From positions 124,001-188,000 of the forward strand of contig JAHIND010000035.1 in the NCBI GenBank assembly GCA_018896025.1: a stretch of 64,000 nucleotides of DNA. The letters are read 5' to 3'. The stretch is from Pseudomonadota bacterium. GTDB taxonomy: Bacteria; Desulfobacterota; Desulfarculia; Desulfarculales; Desulfarculaceae. Of this stretch, positions 48,392-58,272 are shown piece by piece. The first letter of the stretch is position 1. Every line of letters starts with the position of its first letter. The notes below the pieces were generated by a model, which was not told where the DNA came from, did not search any database, and saw only the letters and a program-made list of their open reading frames with translations. Position numbers and translations under genes: made by a program.

Positions 48392-49702
48392 TCAGGCGGG
48401 GCCGCCCACCTTGGCGGCCAACTCCCGCACCTTGGCCATAACCTCATTCACATCCATGGTGAGCAACGCGCCGTGGTTCACCACCTGGCGGCCGTTCACC
48501 ACCACGTGGCGCACGTTGCCGCCGGTGGCCGCATAGACCAGGTGAGAGGCGGCATCGTAGCAAGGAGTAAGGCGCGGGGCGGACAAATCCATGACCACCG
48601 CGTCGCAGGCGTAACCGGGCTCTAGACGCCCCACCACGCCCTCTAGGCCCAGGCAGGCGGCCCCGCCACTCAGGGCCAGGTCCAGGGCCGCCTCGGCGGG
48701 CAGGGCGGCGGGGTCCCTGGTTTTCACCTTGGCCAGGCGGGCGGCCAATCCGATCTCGCCGAAAAGGTCCAGGTTGTTGTTGGAGGCCGCGCCGTCGGTG
48801 CCCAGGCCCACCGCGACCCCGGCGGCCAGCAGGGCGGGCGCGTCGGCCCAGCCCGAGCCCAGCTTGCTGTTGGAGCCGGGGCAGGCGGCCACGGCCACCT
48901 CGCGCCGGGCAAGCAACTCTTCTTCGCCGGGCTGGAGCCACACGCAGTGCACGGCGGTGTCCAGGCTCTCCAGGAGGCCCAGCTTTTCCAGGTAGGCCAT
49001 AGGTGAGCACCCGTTGGCTTTGATGCTATCCCCCAACTCCTCGGCGGTCTCGGCCAGGTGAGTGTGCCACAGGCAGCCCAGCTCGGCGGCCAATTCGGCC
49101 ACGCCGCGCAGGGTGGCCTCGGAGCAGGTGTAGGTGCTGTGGGCGAAGATGCCCGCGCTGAGCAGGGGGCTTTCGCCCTTCCAGCGCTCCAGGAAGCGCC
49201 GGGCCGTCGCCAGGTTGTCGGCCGGGTCGGGCACGCCGGGCGCGGGGAAGTCGATGACCCCCTGATACAGCGCCGCCCGGATGCCCGCCGAGGCGTAGGC
49301 CCTGGCCGCGCCGTCCAGGCAGAAATAGGAGTCGCCCACCGTGGTGGTGCCCGAAAGCAGCATCTCCGCCGCAGCCAGGCGGCTGCACAGCTCCACCATC
49401 TCCTGGCTGACCCAGCGGGCCTCGGCCGGGAACATGTGCTCCTCGAGCCAGACGTGCAGGGGCAGATCGTCGGCCAGGCCGCGAAAGAGCACCATGGCCC
49501 CGTGGCAATGGGCGTTGACCAGGCCGGGCATGATCAGCCCGCCCTCGGCGTGGATCACCTCGGCCTGGGGCGGCTTGGGAGCGCCCTCGGCGGGACCGGC
49601 GTAGGTGATCACCCCGTCCACCGCGGCCACCGCGCCCTGGGGCCAGAACTTGCCCGGCCCGGCCCACAGGGGCCCGCCGCTGATGATGAGGCCACGGGCC
49701 AT
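48392..49702 (-). CDS. Amidohydrolase, MTA/SAH (5'-deoxyadenosine) deaminase-like, paralog 2
   Basis: GGLIMPGLVNAHCHGAMVLFRGLADDLPLHVWLEEHMFPAEARW; HTHLAETAEE; GLGTDGAASNNNLDLFGEI. Confidence 0.88.
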   Translation of the reverse strand: MARGLIISGGPLWAGPGKFWPQGAVAAVDGVITYAGPAEGAPKPPQAEVIHAEGGLIMPGLVNAHCHGAMVLFRGLADDLPLHVWLEEHMFPAEARWVSQEMVELCSRLAAAEMLLSGTTTVGDSYFCLDGAARAYASAGIRAALYQGVIDFPAPGVPDPADNLATARRFLERWKGESPLLSAGIFAHSTYTCSEATLRGVAELAAELGCLWHTHLAETAEELGDSIKANGCSPMAYLEKLGLLESLDTAVHCVWLQPGEEELLARREVAVAACPGSNSKLGSGWADAPALLAAGVAVGLGTDGAASNNNLDLFGEIGLAARLAKVKTRDPAALPAEAALDLALSGGAACLGLEGVVGRLEPGYACDAVVMDLSAPRLTPCYDAASHLVYAATGGNVRHVVVNGRQVVNHGALLTMDVNEVMAKVRELAAKVGGPA

Positions 49703-51021
49703 CACAGCACCTCCCGCCCGGTGAGGGCCCTGGCCTGCTCCTTGGCCTTGGCCATGACCTCCTCCTGGTCCAGCGCCTCCACCTTGCCCTCGGCCATGAG
49801 CACCTTGCCGTGACACACGGTGTGCAGCACGTCGCCGCCCCGCGCCGCGTAGACCAGATGGCTCATGGGGTTGTACATGGGGGTTAGGTGGGGCTGGTTG
49901 GTGTCCACCACGATGACGTCGGCCAGGGCGCCGGGCTTCAGCACCCCCAGGTCGTCCGGGCGGCCAAAGGCCGCCGCGCCCCGGCGGGTGCACAGGCTCA
50001 CCACCGCCTCGGCCGGGGCCACGGTGGGGTCCAGGCGCGAGGCCTTGGCCAGCTTAGCGCAGGAGCCCATCTCGCCGAAAAGGTCCTGGTCGTTGTTGCT
50101 GGCGCAACCGTCGGTGCCCAGGCACACCTTGACCCCGGCGGCCAGCATCTCGGGCAGAGGGGCCACCCCGTTGGCCAGCTTCATGTTGGACTCCGGGCAG
50201 TGGGTCACCCGCGCCCCGGCCGCCGCCAGTCGCTCTATCTCCGCCTGGTTCAGGTCCACCCCGTGGTTGATCCACAGGCGCTCGTTGACCAGGCCCAGTT
50301 CCTCCAGCACCGCCAGGGGCCGCGCGCCCCAGCTCTTTTGCACCTCCACGGTCTCGCCCGTGTTCTCGGCCAGATGGGTGTCCAGGGCCGCCCCGGTCTC
50401 GGCGCTGATGGCCCCGGCGCTCTCCATCAGGGAACGGGAGCAGGTGTACAGGGCGTGGGGCATCACCGCCGCGCTGAGGCGGGGATGAGGGGCCAGTTTG
50501 TCGATAAGCTCGCGGGTGAGGGCCAGGCCGTTTTCTATCTTGCCGTAGGAGGGGGAGTCGAAGTCGTAGAGCACCTCGCCCACCACCGCCCGGAGGCCAG
50601 CGTCGTGGGCCGCCTGGGCCACCTGCCCGGCGAAAAGGTACATGTCGCAAAAACTGGTGGTGCCCGAGCGGATCATCTCCAGGCAGGCCAGCATGGCCCC
50701 CCAGTACACCGCCTCGGAGGTGAGGTTCTTTTCGGCCGGGAAGATGTGTTGGCTAAGCCACACGTCCAGGGGCAGATCGTCGGCCAGGCCGCGCATCAAA
50801 GTCATGGGCGCGTGAGTGTGGCCGTTGATGAGCCCCGGCATGATCAGCCCGCCGCGGGCGTCCAGGTCGCGCCGCCAGTGGGAGCGGGGCTTGGTCTCGG
50901 ACCCCGCCGGGCCGCAGTAGGTGATGCGCGAGCCCTCGATCCAGAGCATGCCGTCATGAATGACGGTGCCCGCCTCGTCCATGGTCAGGATGGTGCCGTT
51001 TTTTATGCACAGTTCTTTCAA
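49702..51021 (-). CDS. Amidohydrolase, MTA/SAH (5'-deoxyadenosine) deaminase-like, paralog 1
   Basis: GGLIMPGLINGHTHAPMTLMRGLADDLPLDVWLSQHIFPAEKNL; DTHLAENTGE; LGTDGCASNNDQDLFGEM; stop overlaps the next start. Confidence 0.9.
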   Translation of the reverse strand: MKELCIKNGTILTMDEAGTVIHDGMLWIEGSRITYCGPAGSETKPRSHWRRDLDARGGLIMPGLINGHTHAPMTLMRGLADDLPLDVWLSQHIFPAEKNLTSEAVYWGAMLACLEMIRSGTTSFCDMYLFAGQVAQAAHDAGLRAVVGEVLYDFDSPSYGKIENGLALTRELIDKLAPHPRLSAAVMPHALYTCSRSLMESAGAISAETGAALDTHLAENTGETVEVQKSWGARPLAVLEELGLVNERLWINHGVDLNQAEIERLAAAGARVTHCPESNMKLANGVAPLPEMLAAGVKVCLGTDGCASNNDQDLFGEMGSCAKLAKASRLDPTVAPAEAVVSLCTRRGAAAFGRPDDLGVLKPGALADVIVVDTNQPHLTPMYNPMSHLVYAARGGDVLHTVCHGKVLMAEGKVEALDQEEVMAKAKEQARALTGREVL

Positions 51022-51151
51022 CTACCCGGCTCCTTGCTGGGGGAGATTGGCTGGCCATATAAGGTAGCACAGGAGCCGGAGCCTGGCGAAGGGTGGAGCC
51101 GCGCCGAGGCCCCCCGGCGCGGCGCTCCGCCGCCCCAACCGAAAGCCGCGC

Positions 51152-51625
51152 CTACCTGGAGTAGGCGCACACCGCGTTGTAGATGCTGGGGATGGCCGTC
51201 GCCTCCCTGGTCACGGTCACCGTGAGGCTGTCGCCCGCGCTAAGGTAGCCCCGCCCGAACAGGGAGGAGATGCCTTGGGAAAAACCGGCGGCGCTGCAGG
51301 TGTTGCTGCCGTCGGAGTTCATGTAGCTGTCCGGGCTGGATATCCTGAGCCCCTTGTCCAGGTAAAGCTGGTCGCCGCCGCTGAGTGGAGGCCAGGAGTT
51401 GAAGGTTCCCGTGGCGCCGATGGAAGTGGTGGTGCCGCTGCCTTGGCGGGTGCTGGAGCCGTTGATCACCTTGTAGCTGCTGTAGCCGAAGGTGATGCTG
51501 GCATAGGTGGAGTTGTTGACCACCCTCATGGTCGGTCCGTTGGGGCCGGCCACGCTGGCGTCCCCGTTGAAAACGACAGCGCCAAAGGCAAAAAGCAACA
51601 TCGCGGCCAAAGCAATTTTATGCAC
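51152..51625 (-). CDS. Small exported protein of unknown function
   Basis: GTG start, hydrophobic N-terminus KIALAAMLLFAFGAVVF, then Ser/Thr/Tyr-rich NNSTYASITFGYSSYKVINGSST with two Cys. Confidence 0.5.
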   Translation of the reverse strand: MHKIALAAMLLFAFGAVVFNGDASVAGPNGPTMRVVNNSTYASITFGYSSYKVINGSSTRQGSGTTTSIGATGTFNSWPPLSGGDQLYLDKGLRISSPDSYMNSDGSNTCSAAGFSQGISSLFGRGYLSAGDSLTVTVTREATAIPSIYNAVCAYSR

Positions 51626-51984
51626 CTTAAAGCTCCAAGCTCTATGTTGTGGATAACAAGACCAAGCGGCAATGCCGCTCAACTGGGCAGTCCTCAGATT
51701 CTTAGTTGAATACGCCACAAAGATCAACCTCCTTGTACCAGGAAACACCAAGGACCGCATATTTACGGCAAGAACCGCGAGGCCATAACCGGCGGGGCGC
51801 CATCTTCCCACTGGTGGCCACCCCGGTTTTGGGCGTTGACATCATTTTTTGAAACCCAGGACAATTAAACTATAGCCTCTCGCAAAGCAACCAGGCGCAT
51901 CATCTCCGGCGAAACGAGGCGACACGCTCGGTTTCGGCCTCCGGGCCGGAGCCGTGGGCAAGGCCCCAAGAGAAAGGATGCCCC

Positions 51985-52437
51985 ATGGACCAAGACGCCA
52001 TTAAGATACGGCTGATGCGCAACGAGGATTTCGATGCCGTGGTGGGCATCGACCGCAAGATAACGCAGGACTCCCGGCGGCAGTACTACGAGCTGAAGTT
52101 CGACAAGCTGTTCAAGTCCAAGGACTACGTACCCGCCTCCCTGGTGGCGGAGGATGAAAACGGGGCAGTGGTGGGGTTCGTAATGGGGGAGCTATACCTG
52201 GGGGAGTACGGCATCTTGCAGGAAGAGGCCACCCTGGACACCATCGGGGTGGACCCGGACTTTCAGCACCAGGGCATCGGCGAGCGCCTGATGCACGAGT
52301 TCATGGAGCACATGCGCAGCCTGGGGGTGGAAAAGATAAACACCCTGGTGCACTGGAACGACGCCAACCTGATCCGCTTCTTCAGCGCCAACAAATTCAG
52401 CCCTTCCAAGACCATCAACCTGGAACGGGTGCTCTGA
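51985..52437 (+). CDS. GNAT family N-acetyltransferase
   Basis: IKIRLMRNEDFDAVVGIDRKI...LDTIGVDPDFQHQGIGERLMHEFMEHMRSLGVEKINTLVHWNDANLIRFFSANKF. Confidence 0.92.
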   Translation: MDQDAIKIRLMRNEDFDAVVGIDRKITQDSRRQYYELKFDKLFKSKDYVPASLVAEDENGAVVGFVMGELYLGEYGILQEEATLDTIGVDPDFQHQGIGERLMHEFMEHMRSLGVEKINTLVHWNDANLIRFFSANKFSPSKTINLERVL

Positions 52438-52447
52438 GGCCGAAGGC

Positions 52448-53788
52448 TTAGACTTCCGACAGGGCCTGATCCAAAACCGCGAGCATGAAGTCCACGTCCG
52501 GCTTGGTGATGCACATGGGGGGCTTTATCCTGAGCACGTTGCCATAAAAGCCGCCCTTGCCGATCAACAGGCCCAGATCCTTGGCCCGTTCGAACACCTG
52601 GAGGCATTCGGCCTGGGCCGGCTCCTTGCCGGTCCGATCCTTGACCAGTTCCACCCCGGTCATCAGGCCGCGACCCCGAACGTCGCCGATGATTTGATGC
52701 CGTTCCTTTAGGCGGGCCAGACCCTCCAGCAAGTAGCCGCCTATCTCGGTGCAACGCTGTTGCAGGTTTTCCCGGTCCACCACCTCCAGCACCGCCTTGC
52801 CCGCCGCGCAGGAGACGGGGTTGCCGCCAAAGGTATTGAAGTGGATGCGTTGGGCCAGGGCACGGGATATCTCCGGGGTGGTCACCACCGCCGCCAGGGG
52901 CAGGCCGTTGCCGATGCCCTTGGCCATGGTCACGATATCCGGGATCACCCCCTGGGCCTGGAAGCCCCAGTAATGATCGCCGGTGCGTCCGAAACCGGTC
53001 TGCACCTCGTCGGCTATGCACAGCCCGCCGGCGGCCCGCACCTGGGCGTATACGCTTTTCAAGTAACCATCGGGCAATGGCACCGTCCCACCCACGCCCT
53101 GTATGGTCTCGGCGAAAAAGGCCGCCACCACCCCAGGCGTGGCCATGCGGATCACCTCGCCCACATCCTTGGCATACTTGGCCCCGGCCGCTGGGTCGTC
53201 ATACCCGTAGGGCCCCCGGTAGCAATCCGGGGCCATGGCATGGTGGACCCCCTGGCCATGGGGAAAATTGAATTTCCAGGTGCTGTGCGAAGTGAGCCCC
53301 ATGGAGGCCCCGGCGCCGCCGTGGTAGCCGTTGCGCAGGGCGATGGCTTCGTAGTTGCCGGTGTAGACCCGGGCCATCATCAAGGCCAGATCGTTGGCCT
53401 CCGAGCCCGAGTTGACGAAATAGCTCACGCTGAGTTGACCGGGCATGCGCTCGGCCAGCATCTGGGCGTATTGGGCGATGACCGGATGCAGGTAGATGGT
53501 GGTGGTGTGCTGCAGGGTGTGAAGCTGCCGGCTCACCTGCTCGGTGATATAGGGATGACAATGACCGGCGCAAACGGTGACGATGCCCGCGAATCCGTCA
53601 AGGTAACGGCGTCCGGTTTCATCGTAGAGGTACTGCATCGAGCCTTCCACGATCATCACCGGCTTTTTGTAATAGGTCATTATTGCCGGGGAGAGATAGC
53701 GTTGCCGCAGGGCGAGCACGTCATCCAAGGAAGGCCCCGCATACGGAAGCGGCCGATGCTCGTAGGGCGGTAGTTTCATCTCGCTCAT
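52448..53788 (-). CDS. Class III aminotransferase (AGXT2-like)
   Basis: [23 protein letters not shown]...[49 protein letters not shown]. Confidence 0.92.
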   Translation of the reverse strand: MSEMKLPPYEHRPLPYAGPSLDDVLALRQRYLSPAIMTYYKKPVMIVEGSMQYLYDETGRRYLDGFAGIVTVCAGHCHPYITEQVSRQLHTLQHTTTIYLHPVIAQYAQMLAERMPGQLSVSYFVNSGSEANDLALMMARVYTGNYEAIALRNGYHGGAGASMGLTSHSTWKFNFPHGQGVHHAMAPDCYRGPYGYDDPAAGAKYAKDVGEVIRMATPGVVAAFFAETIQGVGGTVPLPDGYLKSVYAQVRAAGGLCIADEVQTGFGRTGDHYWGFQAQGVIPDIVTMAKGIGNGLPLAAVVTTPEISRALAQRIHFNTFGGNPVSCAAGKAVLEVVDRENLQQRCTEIGGYLLEGLARLKERHQIIGDVRGRGLMTGVELVKDRTGKEPAQAECLQVFERAKDLGLLIGKGGFYGNVLRIKPPMCITKPDVDFMLAVLDQALSEV

Positions 53789-53884
53789 AACAACCCCTCC
53801 CCTTTCTTGCCTGATCGATCGCGCATACCGGATCGCGCCCGCCACCTACCGCCGCCAGGACGAAGCTCAGCAGCGCCTGCGAGA

Positions 53885-54979
53885 TCAGGCCCGTCGCCTG
53901 TGCTTGCCCCAAGCGTCGGCGGCCTTGATGGCGTCCACCACCACCGCGGGCGAGGTTTCACAGGGCTCGTTGTGCATGGTTTCTCCGGGCGCGCAGGCCT
54001 TTTCGGCCACCCGGCGCAGCTCCTGGTCGGTGACCTCCTCGAGGCCTAGGTCGGCCAGGGTGGTGGGCAGGCCGACGGCTTGGCAGAAGCCGTAAACCTG
54101 CTCCATGAGCGCGGGTGACTTGTCGGTGAGGAACAAGGAGGCCAGCACCCCGAAGGCCACTTTTTCGCCGTGATAATAGGCCCTGGTTTGGGGCAGGGCC
54201 GTAAAGCCGTTGTGCACCGAATGGGCCGCGGCCAAACCGGCGCTCTCGAAGCCCAGGCCGCTCAGCAGGGTGTTGGCCTCCACCACCCGCTCCAAGGCGG
54301 GCGTAACGGCGTGGCCGGCGCAGGAGGCCAGGGCCACCGGGCCGTATTCCCTTATGGTGTCCCAGCAGAGCCCGGCCAGGGCGTAGGCGGTCATGGAGCC
54401 CAGCGCCCCGGCGATGTTGGGCGCTTGTTTGATGCGGCAGGACTCGGCCTCGAACCAGGTGGCCAGGGCGTCACCCATGCCGGCGGCCAGGAAGCGGGCG
54501 GGGGCATCGGCCACGACCTGGGTGTCCACCAGCACCGCGTCTGGGTTGCGCGGCAGGCAGTCGAGCCGCTTGAAGGTTCCTTGTGAGTCGTAGACCACGC
54601 ACACCGAGCTGCACGGCGCGTCGGTGGAGGCGATGGTCGGGACCATGATCGCGGGCACCTTGGCCAGATGGGCCACGGCCTTGGCCGCGTCCAGGGTCTT
54701 GCCCCCGCCGATGCCCACCACCAGATCACCCCCGGCCTGCTCCAACAAGCCGGAAAGCCGCCCTATCTCCTCGTCGGAGCATTCGCGCCCGAAGCTTTCC
54801 ACCGCCAGGTCGCACTGCTCCTTGATGCCCGGCAACACCGCTGGCAACAGGTGCTCCTGGGGATAGGGCGAGGCGATCACAAAGGCCTTGCGGCCCATCC
54901 TGGCGCATTCTTGGCCAAGCTTGGATAACGCGCCCCGGCCCTGCACATAGCGTCCCGGAAACAGGCTGATGCTTATCAT
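53885..54979 (-). CDS. Iron-containing alcohol dehydrogenase / glycerol dehydrogenase-like
   Basis: FPGRYVQGRGALSKLG...DLVVGIGGGKTLDAAKAVAHLAKVPAIMVPTIASTDAPCSS...GLAAAHSVHNGF. Confidence 0.92.
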   Translation of the reverse strand: MISISLFPGRYVQGRGALSKLGQECARMGRKAFVIASPYPQEHLLPAVLPGIKEQCDLAVESFGRECSDEEIGRLSGLLEQAGGDLVVGIGGGKTLDAAKAVAHLAKVPAIMVPTIASTDAPCSSVCVVYDSQGTFKRLDCLPRNPDAVLVDTQVVADAPARFLAAGMGDALATWFEAESCRIKQAPNIAGALGSMTAYALAGLCWDTIREYGPVALASCAGHAVTPALERVVEANTLLSGLGFESAGLAAAHSVHNGFTALPQTRAYYHGEKVAFGVLASLFLTDKSPALMEQVYGFCQAVGLPTTLADLGLEEVTDQELRRVAEKACAPGETMHNEPCETSPAVVVDAIKAADAWGKHRRRA

Positions 54980-55133
54980 GGGCTTTCCCGTTGAGAGGAG
55001 ATTGAACCTGCCAAGTGTATGTCTTCGACCTCTGGGAGACAAGAGATTGCTTTGGCGGGTGGACGGCTTCGGGGAAGGAGTTTGGACGAAGATGCCGTGC
55101 ACTGATTGCGTCCACCGAACATCTTCCCAACTA

Positions 55134-55168
55134 AAAACGGGGCCCAGCCATATGGCTGAGCCCCGCGA
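55134..55168 (-). terminator. Rho-independent terminator after 55203-55736 gene
   Basis: Minus: CGGGGCTCAGCCATATGGCTGGGCCCCGTTTTTAG. Confidence 0.85.
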
Positions 55169-55202
55169 GCAGAAAAATTTCCCGGCCGGTCGGGGCCGCC
55201 TC

Positions 55203-55736
55203 TCAACCCTGGGTTTTGGCCGCCTTCTTGGGCGCGGCCTTGGGGCGAAGTGGCTTGCCGTCCCGAGTGAGGCTGGTACCCAAGTCGGTGAACTCCAGGA
55301 ACCGCCAACCCTGAGGAGTTTTGGTCAACAACACCCGAAAACGGGCAGCAATGGCGTACTTGTGGCCGGGGTCGCTGAGCCGGGTGAATTGATGAAATTC
55401 CGAGTAGACCGCGCCCGCCTTGTCCTTGCCCTTGGGCCAGACCTTCTCCACCACGAACTTGCCGGTTACGTTCTGCCAGTCGGCAAAATCCTTGTCCACG
55501 GCTTGGCTCCACTGGTCCATGCTCATGGTGCGCCCGTCCCGGTATTTTATGATGGCCTGGGGGGCGCAGGTCGCGGTGACGGCCTTAATGTCCTTATTAT
55601 TGAAGCCCGCCGCGGCTTGATCCAAAAGTGCCTGCACCTGAGACTTGAGCTTGGCCTCGTCCCAGGCCAGGGCTTGACCCGCTAAAAGCAACGAGACCAA
55701 GACCGCGAAAATCGCTACGCTCCAACGCATCCTCAT
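55203..55736 (-). CDS. Exported NTF2/SnoaL-like (DUF4440-type) domain protein
   Basis: Signal peptide MRMRWSVAIFAVLVSLLLAGQALAW; QALLDQAAAGFNNKDIKAVTATCAPQAIIKYRDGRTMSMDQW. Confidence 0.6.
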   Translation of the reverse strand: MRMRWSVAIFAVLVSLLLAGQALAWDEAKLKSQVQALLDQAAAGFNNKDIKAVTATCAPQAIIKYRDGRTMSMDQWSQAVDKDFADWQNVTGKFVVEKVWPKGKDKAGAVYSEFHQFTRLSDPGHKYAIAARFRVLLTKTPQGWRFLEFTDLGTSLTRDGKPLRPKAAPKKAAKTQG

Positions 55737-56136
55737 GGCCGTACTCCCCGGCTTGGGTGGATGAGTCCATCCACTCCAGCAAACGCATGTTTTTATAAGT
55801 CGTTATTCGCGATGGTGCACCTGAGGTCGCGCTACCTCGCCACATGAGCTTTCTAATGCCGGTCCGTGTGTGGTATAGACCTCTGAACCCGCACCCAACC
55901 AAGTCCACACCCGCCGCTCAAGGGCTTGCTCCTCCGCAATCGTTTCAGGAAGCATCAAGCGTATTTAGAGGCAGATTAGTCCCATGTCATGGGCCAGTCA
56001 ATCAGTACCTTGCCCTGTTGGCCCAGGCCAGACTGATATTTTTGGGCAAAGGAAATGGTGGGGGCACGCTCTTCCAATGATGCCGTCCGGTTTTTAAGGG
56101 AGGCCTATGATTTTGCTATTGAAATTATACTTGCCG

Positions 56137-56880
56137 CTAACTTTTTACCAGCGAGCGAAGATAAGCCGGCATTTTTGCCTCAAAGGTCATTTTCTCTTTT
56201 GTATGGGGATGTAACATGGTCAACGACGCCGCATGAAGCGCGAGTCTTTTTATACCCGTGCCTTTTTCCCCGTACACTTTATCTCCGGCCACGGGGCAAC
56301 CTTTTTCCGCAAAATGGACCCGTATCTGATTTTTCTTACCCGTAAGCAGATCTATTTCAAGCAAGCTGTAGTTCTTGGATTCTTTCAGAACTTTAAACCC
56401 GGTCTTGGCAAGCTTGCCCTTTTTAGGATCATTGGTGGAATACATGCGATGTATGCTGTTTTCCGCAAGGTATGAGGTAATTACCCCTTCCTTCTCCGGC
56501 AAGGTTCCATGAACCACGGCATAGTACTTCTTGGTAAAGCCGTGCCACGCTTCCTGAAGATAACGCTTGGCATTTTCATTTTTAGCAAAAACGATAACAC
56601 CGGATGTGTCCCTATCCAGGCGGTGCACGATGAACACCCGGTTTCTTGATTTTGGATTACCTTTTCTCACGTAATTATTTAAAAGATAATAAGCTGTATT
56701 TTCCCTGACTTTTTCCGTGCTCACGGTTAATAGGCCGCTGATTTTATCCACGACCAGAATATCGTGATCTTCATAGAGAATGGACAGCCCTCTGGGCTGA
56801 TATTTTTTGGGGGGGCTTTTAAAGCTTTTGGGGGGTTCCTGCATTTGGTGCATGGTATCCCCTGGCGCTTCCCCGGTCAA
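56137..56880 (-). CDS. RluA family pseudouridine synthase
   Basis: LSILYEDHDILVVDKISGLLTVSTEK...VFIVHRLDRDTSGVIVFAKNENAKRYLQ. Confidence 0.93.
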   Translation of the reverse strand: MTGEAPGDTMHQMQEPPKSFKSPPKKYQPRGLSILYEDHDILVVDKISGLLTVSTEKVRENTAYYLLNNYVRKGNPKSRNRVFIVHRLDRDTSGVIVFAKNENAKRYLQEAWHGFTKKYYAVVHGTLPEKEGVITSYLAENSIHRMYSTNDPKKGKLAKTGFKVLKESKNYSLLEIDLLTGKKNQIRVHFAEKGCPVAGDKVYGEKGTGIKRLALHAASLTMLHPHTKEKMTFEAKMPAYLRSLVKS

Positions 56881-56934
56881 ATCCGCATCGCCCCCATATG
56901 GTGCTCAACACCACCCGACGCCCTTAAATAAAAA

Positions 56935-56967
56935 CGGGGTCCAGCCCTGTGGCTGAACCCCGCGATA
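56935..56967 (-). terminator. Rho-independent terminator after tRNA-Lys/tRNA-Glu
   Basis: Minus: CGCGGGGTTCAGCCACAGGGCTGGACCCCGTTTTTATTT. Confidence 0.88.
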
Positions 56968-56972
56968 TTATT

Positions 56973-57050
<78 letters not shown>

Positions 57051-57064
57051 GTTTCCACCAAAAC

Positions 57065-57140
57065 TGGTGGGCCGTGCGTGATTCGAACACGCGACTCTCT
57101 GCTTAAAAGGCAGATACTCTACCAACTGAGTTAACGGCCC
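57065..57140 (-). tRNA. tRNA-Lys (TTT)
   Basis: GGGCCGTTAACTCAGTTGGTAGAGTATCTGCCTTTTAAGCAGAGAGTCGCGTGTTCGAATCACGCACGGCCCACCA. Confidence 0.97.
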
Positions 57141-57314
57141 GTTTTTACAGAGGATGGTTTTTTACCACGCAAGGGGTGGGGTGTCAAGATAAGTAGAAGC
57201 AATCCCATGTTTACAGGACCCTTGTGTGGGAGCGTGATTCAAGTTAAATTCAATTATAGCCTAATGCACCGGCAATACCGCCGATTATCTCCCAGCTGTG
57301 GATGACGAGGTGCC

Positions 57315-57722
57315 ATGTCTCAACCTACCGTGGGCCTAAGCGGCCAAAGCAGCAAGCTCGTGGAAACGGCCGATCTGGCCAGCGCCTTCGGCAACCCCGG
57401 CGCGGACGTTCTCTCCTCCATGACCCTGATGACCCTACTGGAGGGATCGTGCCTGGCGGCCCTTGACGGCTGCCTGGAGAACGGGCAGCTCACCGTGGGG
57501 GCGCGCATGGAGATGGACCACATGGCCCCCACCCCGCCCGGCTTCACGGTGACCGCCGTGGCCGAGCTGAGCGAGGTCAAGGGGCCCAAGCTGGTCTTCA
57601 CGGTCAGCGCCCATGACGGGATGGAGCAGGTGGCCAAGGCGGTGCATGTGCGCTACGTGGTGGACAAGGAGCGCTTCTTTAAAGGCGTGAAGCAAAAGTC
57701 GGCGAAAAGGAGCCAAGCATGA
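57315..57722 (+). CDS. Hotdog-fold thioesterase (FlK-like)
   Basis: DVLSSMTLMTLLEGSCLAALDGCLENGQLTVGARMEMDHMAPTPPGFTVTAVAEL. Confidence 0.8.
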   Translation: MSQPTVGLSGQSSKLVETADLASAFGNPGADVLSSMTLMTLLEGSCLAALDGCLENGQLTVGARMEMDHMAPTPPGFTVTAVAELSEVKGPKLVFTVSAHDGMEQVAKAVHVRYVVDKERFFKGVKQKSAKRSQA

Positions 57723-58069
57723 CCCCCCCGAAAAAGGCGGCGGACGCCAAGGCGACCGAAACCAGCCAGCAGCCCGAGCAGCACAAGGTCAGCTTTTATC
57801 CCGCCTGGTGCAAGCGTTGCGGCAACTGTTCCTCCTTCTGTCCCCGCGACGCCCTGGCCGCCGACCAGTGGGGCTATCCCTTCCTGGCCCGGCCGGACCG
57901 CTGCACCAGCTGCGGCCTGTGCGAGATGCTCTGCCCGGACTTCGCCATCAGCCTGGGCGAGCCCGAGCCCGGAGCCACGGTGTCCCCGGCGGCGCGGTGT
58001 CAACGCCCGCTCCAGCCGCCCAGCACCAGCCCCGAGCGCCTGGCCCCGGTGCCCGCCGAAGACAAGTAA
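57719..58069 (+). CDS. 2x[4Fe-4S] ferredoxin (KorD-like)
   Basis: WCKRCGNCSSFCPRDAL...RCTSCGLCEMLCPDFAI; 4-bp overlap with preceding gene. Confidence 0.85.
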   Translation: MTPPKKAADAKATETSQQPEQHKVSFYPAWCKRCGNCSSFCPRDALAADQWGYPFLARPDRCTSCGLCEMLCPDFAISLGEPEPGATVSPAARCQRPLQPPSTSPERLAPVPAEDK

Positions 58070-58272
58070 GCGCGCCGTCCCTGCCATTGAACCCGAACCC
58101 ACGGCCTCTCGGCGGGGCCGCCGCGCAACCGGCGCGGCCCCTTGCCCGTGAGGCGTGAAATCCTCGTTGACCCCGCTTGTTACTCCTGGTACATAATCAG
58201 CACCACTGAAAAAATCGGCATTTGCCGCAAACCGGCCCGGCCACCCTTGGCCGGGTTTTGGCGAGGAAAACT

